Below are positions 21,437 through 30,707 of a stretch of DNA of 64,000 nucleotides, piece by piece (within the stretch, counting starts at the first letter, position 1; each line of letters begins with the position of its first letter). The notes under the pieces were generated by a model. That model was not told where the DNA came from. It saw only the letters and a list, made by a program, of their open reading frames with translations, and ran no database searches. Made by a program: the position numbers and the translations under genes. Source of the DNA: Megalonaias nervosa (Eukaryota > Mollusca > Bivalvia > Unionida > Unionidae); contig JAECUM010001850.1 in the NCBI GenBank assembly GCA_016617855.1, positions 1 to 64,000 of the forward strand. The letters are read 5' to 3'.

Positions 21437-24400
21437 CTATCGGTCTTGGACGTTGTCCCTTTTTATATGCTGACCAATATCAGCGTGTCCGTACAGTAAA
21501 GTGAAGTGGTTGTGAAGCCGTACTCGCTTCTGGTACACGATTTGATAGACTTTTTCCAAGGGCCGACTGACAATTTGGTGTGTGGGTAAACGTACAACCT
21601 TGTGCGGGTCGTAGGTGGTCACTCTAAAATTTCCATCCTCTCCAGACTGCAAGGCTTCTTTCAGCACGCCAAAGTTCACCACTTGACTGGTGCGATAATT
21701 GAGAGCCAATTCTTTCACTTTACACTCCATATGCACTTCTCATTGTGGGTCCCGGTATTCGTAGCCGTAATTTTTGGGACCGCCACTAGCAAAACTTAGA
21801 AGCTTGTCTTGGGGTGCTCGTCCGTCCAGGCTCCTAAACGGTCTCCTTCGATATCAGGGTGACGGTGACCCAGGCGATCGATGTAGATGCAACTGTCCGT
21901 ATCAAAATACAGGACGCGATATCCTATTTGGTGTAAAGCTTCGTACAATTTTAAGCGAGCATGGGCTGTTACGTAAGCCGCAATGATGACATTTCCAAAT
22001 TCGTCGGCCTCTACAAAGTCCAGTTCTTCTTCGTAATTGGTCAAGATCAAGTCCTCACGAACGACGTCCACGTGTTTCATGTATTTGATTTTGTCGTGAA
22101 TCATCTGAAAGTAGCAGGAAGGTTCTGTCAAATACTCTGTCTTGGGTAAACACGGTCGTTGTGCCATTTTGCCCCACAAGCAATTTAACATCACTTTGGC
22201 AAACGATCGCCTTCCTTCGTTTTTCTCGATGTGGTCTAAAGAGATGCCTTCCTGCTCCAAGTATTTCTCTTTGAATTTCTTTTGGTCTTCGGGAGTGTGG
22301 CACCAGGAAGGATAGCTTCTTGTTTCAAAAACGCATCCACGTAGTCTGCGAAAATGTCGTTCTGAGTCTCCTCACCCTTGTGGCACTGTTCTGTCTTGGG
22401 AAAGTGGTATATTTCGTACACTTCTAACAGTTGGTATCCCAGGTAAAGAGCTTTCAACAATTCCACATTGACCCACGTTCCTGTCAAGGCGCGTTCTTCC
22501 TAGGTGTGCTGACAAGGTCGTCTTGGTTGCACGTTTCGGCACAAGTACGGCACAAGGGAAACATCAGTTTTCCTTGGCAATGGTGAGGTAAAACGGGATG
22601 GTACAAGTCCGTGGGAGGCAAGACTTTGCATTTGATCAATCCTTCGTATTGTCGAATGTTATCCAGGTCAATGTGTTCCGTCATCAATTGCGGGTGCTCT
22701 GCGGAAAAGCGACAATATTTGCACACGTAAGGATACAGCGAACACACGTCCAAGTATTTGATTTCTTCTTCTTTCTCCTCGTCGGCGTGGTACAGCAAAC
22801 AGGTGGCATTCGTCCGTCCTCCGTACAAACTTACCCGTGGGTTCAGTGGGTCCCCCCACTTGTAACTTTCCACGATCCGCTTAAACTCGGGATCGGTTTT
22901 CAAACGTTGATCGTACTCGTGTTCCCACATTTCCACGACTTGGTATCCTTGCTGTTCTAACTTCAAGCGACGCTGACAAGTGGCCTGGTACAAGTCTTCC
23001 ATGGTCCGTTGTAAAAACTAATCTTAGAGTGCCACGTTGAGGGTAACAGATGGGACATCCCTGAAATAAGCATCCGTTAAACTCGTACACGATCTTGGGG
23101 TTTTCTAAGTCCCAACCATCCACCGAATACGTTCCGATGGTCTTTTCGCCTCCTTCCTTTCGGGCGTGTTGGATCCATTTGTCTTCCTTGTCGCACAAGT
23201 AATGTAGCCAGCATAGGGCTTTGACCGAATACTGACTTTTGACAAATTTAGTCGTTTGAGGGCTTATGACACCCAAGGTATTTTCGGGCATGAATCGTTG
23301 GCGGTACATTAAGGAACACGCTTTGGCAATGGTGCAGGCTTCTTTCAAAGGATCGATTCCTCCGTGTTCCATGAGCAGTTCTCGAAATTTTCCACAGCAA
23401 CGCCGTAAAATGTCCACGTCGGAACGACAATACTTTAACATTTCTTCCTGAAAGTCGAAGGGGTCCGAGGCGTGAGTGTGGTACCTAGCGTAGAAAGCTT
23501 CTCGTTGTTCGGTGCGCATGTTGTCGGGGTCGGAGTAGTGAGCCTCAGGCAAATGGGGTAGAACGGTGTGTTGATTGGCTTCGGTATTGAAAAAGTGCGG
23601 AAATAATTTTTGGCCATTTCTGTCTTTCCAAACGTTTTAGGCATTCGGTTCAAAGGCATGGCCAAGTAGCTCATCGAATCTTTAACCTGCACTTGTCACA
23701 ACTTGCATGGAAATGATTTTGACTTCGTTCAAAGTCCTTTTCGGACGTTCGGTTCTTTGTTCCGTATAGTATCTGAGAAATTGTCCATAGTATCCCGAGA
23801 AATTGTGAGCCATCACCGTCGCATGGTGATGACAATCTCCATAATGTTCGATGTCCTCTTGGCTCCACGTCTCGTCGAGGGGGTCCTAAGATCCATTGGG
23901 CGAAATCGGGCAACGCGTTCGGTCCCCGAAAGATTTTTTCACGTCCTCCAGGAATCTTGCTGCAGTGAGGGCAATGAGTAACGATAGTCTCTTGGATGCA
24001 CTTCTCGCACGCTCGAAGAGCCACGCAGAAATTAGGAATGTGAATACCGGTCTCTTGCATGAATTCGAAATCGAAAAAGATGAAATTGCCTTTCCTCTTC
24101 TGGTCATCTTCCTCTTCATGTTTGGAATGGTATTTTTTAATGTAGCATTCGTGTTCCAAGTCCACGATTTGGTGACAAATGTGACATCGTTTCTTTCCTG
24201 AACATACGTGTGCCTTGGCACTGTTGGTACGTATGCCTTGTCCACAAGTAGGGCACAATTTTAACAGTTGACAAGCACTTTTCATCTGTGAACCTTGCGT
24301 TTTCAAATGTTGTTGGTAACAGATAGGGCTGACAAGAGTGCGCTGACAAGCTGGGCAATGCACTCGTTCTTGTCCTTCATCAAGACAGGGCTTTGAGGCC

Positions 24401-25447
24401 AAGCATCCTGAGCATTTTGATCCACAATGCTTGTGTTGCTCTCGATTGTTATAGCGATGGTCACATTTCTCACAATAATATGTGTATCCCAGGAATCAAG
24501 TGATACTGGTAATATCATCGAAATGTTCATCGTTATGATAGACGTGAATGTCTTTTCCGTCTTTGAAATTTTTGCCACGAAACAACAGCGGTCCGGGCAC
24601 TTCTTGAGGGTGTACTTTCAAGGTGTAGCGTGGAGCCAAGACGTCTTGCAATTTTTGCATTTCAGGAATGCCACAGGGTGTGTCTTTGGATAGACCAGCT
24701 TGCTGTAACAGGATCGTTGAATAGTTTTCCAGTCTCTTTTTCATTCTGCCGTGTCGTTTTTGTCTACGATGGCACTGGCTAAACATATCTTGTCTTGAGG
24801 GTTGTTAATTTGGACGAGACTCTTTTTGCTGCTGCGAAGGTCGTCCACCAATAACACCTTTTTGCTTCCGGTCCCTTGGGGAAGAGACACATGGGTCATG
24901 AACAGTGTCACTTTTCCATCGGTGATGTGAAACTTGTCGTTGGATTGTTGCACGTGTTGAATCTTGTCGATGACTTTGGAAGGTGTCAATTCTGATGGGT
25001 TGCTAAACTCGATCGAAACGGGGGACTTCAAAATGTCGTGATGAATGGAAAGTCTCAAGCGCTCGTCTTCTTTGGCTTCACATTGCCATTTCAGTGTGGT
25101 TAACAAAGAATCCCACACATCAGTGATGAACTCTTCTACATTCTCCAACGGTACGTCGGACTTGAAATCTTTAAACTTCACGTGTACGTGTAGGTCGTGG
25201 TTCTAAATTTTCTAGAGGAGAGTGTGTCCGTTTCTCGAATGTGGTAATACTTTTCAGGGTTTACTAGTGGTGGTGAACTTTGGTTTGGTGTAGATTCTCT
25301 GGGTCTGGATTCTGGTTCACTCATGTCATCTTCAAAATCGCTGTAATGGATTTGAGCCAAGACTTCAGCTACTGTGAGAGGCGATAGGTCATGTTTCTGT
25401 CTCTTACTTTCTTCTCCTTTCTCCACGAAATGATGCGATCGTTTCAT
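21437..25447 (-). pseudogene. Protein-primed family B DNA polymerase (pPolB)
   Basis: Replicates the element from a protein primer. Recognisable parts, leftward: an N-terminal region from ATG 25,447; Cys/His-rich zinc segments at 24,480-24,150; exonuclease motif I FIFFDFEF at about 24,075; exonuclease II region with NFSGYYGQFL near 23,780; YCRSDVDILRRCC at about 23,420; a GCLFQGCPICYP segment near 23,060; polymerase motif A YLDVCSLYPY at about 22,750; motif B KVMLNCLWGKMAQRP at about 22,190; and motif C LYFDTDSC at about 21,905. At least six frame changes or stops (for example near 25,195, 24,740, 24,495, 23,690, 23,015, 22,490 and 22,300) break it. Total length, about 1,330 codons, is typical of Polintons. 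Confidence 0.95.
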
Positions 25448-25581
25448 CTTGACTGCAAAAAGTCAAATGACTACATTTGAAACGCCATGATCACCTATAT
25501 ATTCATGTCAGACCAGTATATATATAAAAGGTCAGTGTCTTCACTTCCAGTATTCATTTCATTCTCAAGCCTACCAGAACG
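25448..25581. promoter_or_regulatory. Divergent promoter between polymerase and CCHC gene
   Basis: A 134-bp gap between two head-to-head ATGs. For the rightward gene there is TATATATAAAAGG at 25,517-25,530, about 52 nt before its ATG. For the polymerase, GAATATATAGGTG on the minus strand at about 25,493-25,505 lies about 50 nt before its ATG. Spacing fits TATA-driven short leaders. The role is inferred from position. Confidence 0.65.
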
Positions 25582-25992
25582 ATGGAAGAGCCAACACAGA
25601 TCGAACTTCTGATCAGAGCTTTGCGAGGTGTCATACGAAAGTTTTTTTCAGACAAGCCGACGGACTACTCCCCCTCCTTTCGAGATAAAAGTCAAGATAC
25701 CTGTTATATCTGTCAGAAGAAAGGGCACTGGTCTTCAGAGTGTCCAGACCGTCAAAAAAACATGACAGGTGTAAAAAGAGACAAAAGTCAAGATACCTGT
25801 TATCATTGTAAAGAGAAAGGACATTGATCTTCAGTCTGCCCTAAGAAACAGAAGGAAGAGAGGAGTTCCGAACAGGAAGAAGAGGTACCCTCCAAAAAGG
25901 AAGAACCCAGACACGTCCAGAAAGAGAAGAAAGAGAAGAAAAGAAGACGAAAAGAAAGTGATGAAGAAGAGGAGGAAAAACCTGGAAAGTGA
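25582..25992 (+). pseudogene. CCHC zinc-knuckle protein, rightward
   Basis: ATG at 25,582, 136 codons to TGA at 25,990. After a 40-residue helical start come two knuckles: CYICQKKGHWSSEC and CYHCKEKGH(stop)SSVC. The TGA in the second knuckle replaces the Trp codon that the first knuckle has at the same place. The tail is a Lys/Glu-rich charged region (KEKKEKKRRRKESDEEEEEK). Knuckles of this type bind single-stranded nucleic acid in retroviral nucleocapsids and CNBP-like proteins. I do not know such a gene as a standard Polinton component. It has its own TATA box. Confidence 0.65.
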
Positions 25993-26248
25993 AGAAATTA
26001 AAAAACAGAGAGAGTGAAAAGACAAAGAAGAAGTCTATGAACTTTTTAAAGTGTTGTGTTGTGATCTGGATTGTAAAATTTGTACCAGAATAGACCAGAA
26101 AGAAAACGTAAGTGTCTTTTGGTTTTCATTTTTAGAATAAGGACCTACACTCATGCACTCACACACGTACATCATGGGGTAAAAAGGGATTTTGAGTTTT
26201 AATTGATTTTGGCAAAATGAATACTATCTTTTTTCTAGAGAGGTGGGT
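25993..26248. other. Intergenic stretch between converging Polinton genes
   Basis: 256 bp between the end of the rightward CCHC gene and the histone-type stem-loop of the leftward 214-residue gene. It includes a GTAAGTG followed by TTTTTAG within 40 bp, too short for an intron. No AATAAA was seen. Confidence 0.5.
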
Positions 26249-26264
26249 GGCCCTGAAAAGGACC
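26249..26264 (-). terminator. Histone-type mRNA 3' stem-loop after 214-aa gene
   Basis: On the minus strand: ACCCAAC-GGTCCTTTTCAGGGCC-ACCCACC. The stem is six pairs with one G-U; the loop is UUUC; the 3' flank ACCCA is the histone consensus. It begins 30 nt after the stop codon at 26,294. About 14 nt downstream lies AGAAAAAAGATAG, a purine-rich element in the position of the U7-binding histone downstream element. The spacing from the stop and to the purine element matches replication-dependent histone genes. Confidence 0.88.
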
Positions 26265-26293
26265 GTTGGGTGTTTGTTTTTTTTATAAAAAAC

Positions 26294-26938
26294 TCAGGAA
26301 CGAAAAGTAATGAGCTTTAACTGCCTTATCCCTTTGCCACGGCCAATGTTTACTTCTGGACCTGCTCCTGTCGGTGATTTGGTAGAAATCACTAAAGCTG
26401 GTATCTCAGGTATAGTAGATCTGTGAACAGGGCTGGGCTGTTTGGCTCGGGAAGGTCTTTTTCCCTTGGGTCGTAATAAAGAAGTCTGATACATTTGTTT
26501 CAGGCTCTTTAACTCTGCCAAAATGTCTAAGAGTACCATCACCGTTTGACTTTCACTGTCCTCCTTCTCTCCTATGCCTTGTTTCTTCTCTGCTGCTTCT
26601 TCTTCCTCCTGTCGTTTCCTTCTTGCCTCTTCTTCATCTCGCTGTTGCTGTTGAAGGAGAAAAGCTTGTTCTGTTTCTTTCTGCTGCTGTAAAAATTTCT
26701 CCAATTCTTCTTTCTGTCTCTGTTTAAAATCCTCGACGTGTGGTAAAGAATGAGAATGTGGCGAATGTTCTGGTACCGGAACAAATTCTTGCGAAGAGAG
26801 AAAATCCACTAAATCCCAATTAAAATCGATCTCTTCTGGAAGTAGAACCGTGATGGCTTTGGTAGCCGCTGCTATACCATCGCTTCTCGTCTCCTCGGCC
26901 GGTGCACCCCAATTCATCGTCTTCTTAGTTTCCGTCAT
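26294..26938 (-). CDS. Polinton 214-residue Gln/Glu-rich coiled-coil protein
   Basis: Intact frame from ATG 26,938 to stop 26,294. An acidic N-terminal third contains EEIDFNWDLVDFLSSQEF. Residues 72-125 form a long charged coiled coil (KQRQKEELEKFLQQQKETE). Then a Leu-rich segment LLDILAELKSLKQMYQ and a basic, Pro-rich tail follow. It resembles a transcription-related or scaffolding protein by composition only; no family recognised. It shares a divergent promoter with the 77-residue gene and ends with a histone-type stem-loop 30 nt after the stop. Being intact while the polymerase and integrase are broken is notable. Confidence 0.75.
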   Translation of the reverse strand: MTETKKTMNWGAPAEETRSDGIAAATKAITVLLPEEIDFNWDLVDFLSSQEFVPVPEHSPHSHSLPHVEDFKQRQKEELEKFLQQQKETEQAFLLQQQQRDEEEARRKRQEEEEAAEKKQGIGEKEDSESQTVMVLLDILAELKSLKQMYQTSLLRPKGKRPSRAKQPSPVHRSTIPEIPALVISTKSPTGAGPEVNIGRGKGIRQLKLITFRS

Positions 26939-27165
26939 GTTTCAAAACAATGTCGCACGGATTCACTGCGCACAGACGCTAGCGCACCTATATAGGGAAT
27001 GTGACGTCACAGGCAGCTCTCCGGATTGGAAGACAGAATCCGCACTATGACTGAATTTTGTAACGCGTATTGGGTTTGGTGAAAGAATTCAATCCGTTTC
27101 GATCCGCTCTTCCACTATAAACAACCGCAGTTCACTTCATTCCCTTCACCTGTTCTCGTCATAAG
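26939..27165. promoter_or_regulatory. Divergent promoter with CRE palindrome and two TATA boxes
   Basis: 227 bp between head-to-head ATGs. CTATATAG at 26,988-26,995 is about 50 nt upstream of the leftward ATG; TATAAAC at 27,116-27,122 is about 44 nt upstream of the rightward ATG. A perfect CRE/ATF palindrome TGACGTCA lies between, at 27,002-27,009, and another copy of the palindrome occurs in the right TIR at 27,707-27,714. Both genes driven from here end in histone-type stem-loops. Confidence 0.7.
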
Positions 27166-27399
27166 ATGTGGACAAATGTAGAATCGTCTACTCTCGTATC
27201 GTCGATGCTGTTTCGCACGCACTTACCCGTGTATGTCAAATCATCATGGACAATCATCAAGATCACAGATACGAGCGTTTGGAAAAGAAAGATCTATGTG
27301 GAGAGACATGACTGTCTGAAGCGAATCTTAATCTACGGACCAGAGGTTGGACGAAGTTTAAGGAAGAGAAGAAGACCTGTGCGATGCCCTCTATGTTAA
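27166..27399 (+). CDS. Polinton 77-residue basic protein at right end
   Basis: Intact frame MWTNVESSTLVSS... to TAA at 27,399. It is short, with beta-strand-like alternation (PVYVKSSWTIIKITD) and a strongly basic C-terminus SLRKRRRPVRC. It is the outermost rightward gene, with TATAAAC about 44 nt upstream, and its stop is 27 nt before a perfect histone-type stem-loop. Size, basic tail and 3' signal are histone-gene-like features, but the sequence is not a histone fold that I can recognise. Function unknown. Confidence 0.65.
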   Translation: MWTNVESSTLVSSMLFRTHLPVYVKSSWTIIKITDTSVWKRKIYVERHDCLKRILIYGPEVGRSLRKRRRPVRCPLC

Positions 27400-27420
27400 C
27401 GGAATGGTGTGAACATAAAA

Positions 27421-27926
27421 ACCAAAGGCCCTTTTCAGGGCCACTCATATGTCTCGAAAAGATATCTATTCTCTCTTACCTAAAAAATTTTTAGTCGATT
27501 TTATATTTTATGTTTGCCTCGAAAAAATTTACTCTCTTGCCTAAAAATTTTTTTTAATCGATTTTATATTTTATGTGTGATAGATTGGTGTTCATCAATC
27601 TATGGTTGTGTTATATATGTCTATATCTCTACTGTATTTGTCTCTACCTAGGGGAGCACGTATTTAGGTCAGACCCTTGCAACATTGTTGCCAATGTCCA
27701 GTACCGTGACGTCACCTCATCTGTTCCATTCCTATTGTCCCCATACAAAACCCAACCTTTTGTCTTGTCGCTATAGTGGCCCAGGGACAATTTTGTCGCT
27801 ATAGTGGCCCAGGGGGGTCTTGTAATGTTAATTCCCATTGTCGCTATAAATGTTGTCGCCAAAGTGACCCAGGGGGGTCTTGTAATGCTAATTCCCATTG
27901 TCGCTAAAGTGGCCCCATTTACTACT
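27421..27926. repeat. Polinton right terminal inverted repeat
   Basis: Inverted counterpart of 5,864-6,111. From the outside: CCATTTACTACT end, five TTGTCGC cores (about 27,767-27,905), ACCTTTTGTCTTG, a segment present only here (27,487-27,737), then the stem-loop block at 27,421-27,480. The right-only segment contains a ~65-bp tandem duplication of the purine element and AT-rich block, and a CRE palindrome at 27,707. Confidence 0.92.
27427..27442 (+). terminator. Histone-type mRNA 3' stem-loop, right TIR
   Basis: ACCAAA-GGCCCTTTTCAGGGCC-ACTCA on the plus strand: a perfect 6-bp stem, UUUC loop and consensus-like flanks, 27 nt after the stop of the 77-residue gene. About 12 nt further is CTCGAAAAGAT, a purine-rich element of the U7-binding kind. 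The block is shared with the left TIR. Confidence 0.9.
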
Positions 27927-27932
27927 AATGGC
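27927..27932. repeat. Target-site duplication AATGGC (right)
   Basis: Identical to the six bases before the left end of the element at 5,858-5,863. Confidence 0.9.
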
Positions 27933-28004
27933 CTAATTATGGCGTCATGACTCTCTTTCTGACATGGTATTAAGGAGAACTACATTTTCTTCTAATTTTT
28001 GTAC

Positions 28005-28175
28005 TCAGCCGATGTGGAATGGTTAGCTTGATGGACAGGCTGCCAGAAGGTATCGGGTTCAAATCCTACCTTCAAATATGCCCTCTGAGTGGTGTCATTG
28101 GGTGGTGTCACTTTACTCCAGTTGTCTCGGCTCTACACGAATCAACACGCTCCAACAACACCAAAATAAATCTAA
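28005..28175 (+). repeat. Possible tRNA-derived SINE
   Basis: Contains TGGAATGGTTAGCTTGATGG followed 30 bp later by a good B box, GGGTTCAAATCC. A non-tRNA body CTCCAGTTGTCTCGGC and a tail ACACCAAAATAAAT follow. A CRE palindrome lies just beyond at 28,202. Single copy in the window, so the call rests on the tRNA-like head. Confidence 0.5.
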
Positions 28176-28289
28176 TTTTCGACCAAGTTAACCAGATTCA
28201 GTGACGTCAGATTCAGTGACGTTTGTTGGCTGTAATACTCTCGCACATCGTAAGTTCTATTTCTTTCAACTCAGCGCATAGTAAAAGCT

Positions 28290-28710
28290 AATGCGACAAA
28301 AACGACTACTGGTATAGGTCAGCACACGTAACACAGTACAGTAATCACTTGTTACGCGTATACGTCAGCACACGTAACACATTACAGTAATCCCTTGTTA
28401 TGCGTATACGTCAGCACACGTAACAAAGTACAGTAATCCCTTGCTATGCGTATACGTCAACACACGTAACACAGTACAGTAATCCCCTATTATGCGTGTA
28501 TTTCAGCATACTTAACACAGAACAATAATCCACTATGATGCGCACATGTCAGCATATGTAACACTGTACAATAATCTCTATTATTATGCCAGCACACGTA
28601 ACACAATACAGTAATTCCCTATTATGCGTATACGTCAGCACACGTAATACTGTATAGTAATCCCCTCTTATGCGTATACGTCAGCATACGTAATACATTA
28701 CAGTAATCCC
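28290..28710. repeat. About 46-bp minisatellite, eight or nine units
   Basis: Units contain GCGTATACGTCAGCACACG, then TAACACAGTACAGTAATCCC and TTGTTAT. They are slightly diverged and lose length toward the right end. No gene. Confidence 0.9.
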
Positions 28711-28849
28711 ATAATGTTAGCTTTCATTGTGCAATGAACCTTTTATAAGATATGTTATTGATGGCCTGTACATAGAAGGTTGCCAGTAAATATAATGTTT
28801 GTGATCAGTTATATGTTGTCATACAATAAAGTAGAAGACCATTTTAAAA

Positions 28850-29940
28850 TTTATTATATGCTCATTTTTGTCTTAGCCAACTTTACATTGTCAGAATAGT
28901 TCAATATTTTAAGATATTGCACTCGCGTGCAACTTCATATTGAACTCACGTGTGCAAAATAGTGTATTAGGAACTGCTTGTAAACAAATCATGTACACTC
29001 TCGTAGTAGACGCTTTACGTTTTGATTGATTAAATTTGTTTCTGAATGAACTAAAGCAGATGTTTCGTGGAATGCCACATACCAGCTGCTTTGGCACATT
29101 CTGCGTTAACCTTTTGGATACAATGTTTCCGATTTCGGCTAGCTATAGACGCCAGACAGGGTCCTTACAAATAACATGCAAGTGACAAGGCATAACGTGT
29201 CTTCTTTAGCTGGTAATATGAATGGCAAAAAAATATACTTAGTTTTTCATCCTGAATTTCCTCAAAATGCACTTTCTTGGTTCTGCAGATCCGAATTACA
29301 TGAGCCATGCCAAGGGTTCTCAAGCTTGATTACACATTTCGAAATTGTACTGTAATTTCGACTATATTCCAAGTGCAATTACATCCTCCTTACTGCACTC
29401 AAAATGAACTAAATATTATATTCCATAGCGTCTTTTTGATAATTGCAATTGAAACACTTCATATTTTTCCCACATTATGATATCAAGCATTAAATGACAG
29501 AACAGAAACACATTTTCAGATGTCAACACGCGTCTCCCTCGCTGCTTCAATTTGATGTATTTCATGTAGAATTGGCACAGATAAATCCAGTCCATAATCA
29601 GGAAATTTCGTAGAATCGACAAAAATACCAAAACCTATTTATTCCAGATGAAATGGAAAAGTTGTTGCAATGCGCATTCATTCACAATATGACTCCAAAT
29701 TTCAATTTTATGTAGACCAAAACGCCATTTTCTTTCGAAAGTTATGTCTAGCGAGCGACTAAGTTCAAATTTATCTGGTCGGAGTTATGTGCACATTACG
29801 AATGTTGTTGTGTAATGATGAATCTGCGCTTGTGTATTTAGTTTGGAATACGGCATACATTCAGTTACTTTGTTTTTTGTAGTGTATTTTTGTTTATATA
29901 ATTAAGCCTTAGGTAGAATAAGAAAATGAGCATATAATAA
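28850..29940. mobile_element. Possible non-autonomous DNA element with short TIRs
   Basis: TTATTATATGCTCATTTT at 28,850-28,867 is repeated inverted at the other end (AAAATGAGCATATAATAA, 29,923-29,940), followed inward by GTCTTA and TAAG. The interior of about 1 kb has no coding signal. No clear target duplication was seen. Confidence 0.45.
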
Positions 29941-29942
29941 AA

Positions 29943-30066
29943 AGGTTACTGCATTTGTATGGAATATGAACTCGTTTTGTCGGATGGATATACTGCACTC
30001 CCAAGGTCGTGCAGTATTTCCATCCGAAAAACTCGTTCATATTTTGCCATACAAATGCAGTAACCT
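29943..30066. repeat. Long near-perfect hairpin (~57-bp arms)
   Basis: The left arm AGGTTACTGCATTTGTATGG... to ...ACTGCAC pairs with 30,009-30,066 (GTGCAGTATTTCCATCCG... to ...GCAGTAACCT) with a few mismatches or indels. The spacer is 10 bp. It abuts the right end of the preceding inverted-repeat element. It could be a foldback MITE or an RNA hairpin. Confidence 0.8.
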
Positions 30067-30300
30067 ATAAATATCTAACATCTGTTATAATATGCATGTA
30101 TTTAACTGAACTAGTTTTGTCTTAACCCTGTCGACATGTTAAAATAGCCCATTGATACAGTTTTAAATATATTCAACATCTGGTAAAATAACATGGTAAA
30201 ATAGTCCATTGATACAGTTTTAAATATATTTAACATCCGGTGAAATAACTTGGTAAAATAGTCCATTGATGCGGTTTTAAAATATAACTAACATCCAATA
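30067..30300. repeat. About 60-bp minisatellite, three to four units
   Basis: Repeated blocks ACATGGTAAAATAGTCCAT, TGATACAGTTTTAAATATAT and TTAACATCYGG. The stretch onward to 30,700 holds no gene; TTTTACACATCGAT at about 30,380 is repeated inverted at about 30,430. Confidence 0.75.
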
Positions 30301-30707
30301 GTTCCAATTTTTATAAATTAAATGCGTTTTCTACGTTTTGATTGGGTGTAAACGGTCACGTGATACTGATCTGGAATTTTTTACACATCGATGGAATTAT
30401 AAGGATTAAATGATCATGGTTGGGTATTTGTCGATGTGTAAATTTTACCTAATCACTCACTTTATTTACTTTGTCCTATATTATAATATGTGTGTATTGT
30501 GTGAATTAGTTTTGTCTTAACCCTGTCAGACTTGTACACAATCTATTATTATCACAGAGGATGCATTTTGGTGCTACCAGAAAATTGTTCTATACATGAA
30601 GTAGAAATGATAACATAATTTATCAAATATAATTGTGTCAGTGATCGTAAGCCTGTTATTAGAAGGATGGCTGTATAATGATTCGCTTTAAAATAAGAGA
30701 TCACTGT

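Larger units (their letters stand above)
5864..27926 (-). mobile_element. Polinton/Maverick element with nested LINE
   Basis: The element has terminal inverted repeats beginning 5'-AGTAGT(G/A)AATGG, a 6-bp target duplication, and the family's hallmark genes: protein-primed DNA polymerase B, an rve integrase with chromodomain, and an A32/FtsK-type packaging ATPase. It is 22 kb long, but about 8.9 kb is a later LINE insertion, leaving about 13.2 kb of Polinton. Most genes read leftward; two small genes read rightward in the right arm. Nearly all large genes contain stops or frameshifts, so this copy is an old, inactive insertion. Major and minor capsid proteins and the cysteine protease, which most Polintons carry, were not found. 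Confidence 0.95.

Noticed and set aside
23735..23752. Further histone-like stem-loop (GTCCTTTTCGGAC)
   Set aside because: Loop and closing pair differ from the consensus, and it lies inside the polymerase coding region.
25245..25260. Further histone-like stem-loop (ACTTTTCAGGGT)
   Set aside because: The two sides cannot pair as a six-base stem, and it lies inside the polymerase gene.
19000..25992. Repeated in-frame TGA/TAG codons suggesting a changed genetic code or readthrough
   Set aside because: Stops fall at Trp, aromatic, Gln and other positions and are accompanied by frameshifts in the same genes; this is decay, not reassignment.
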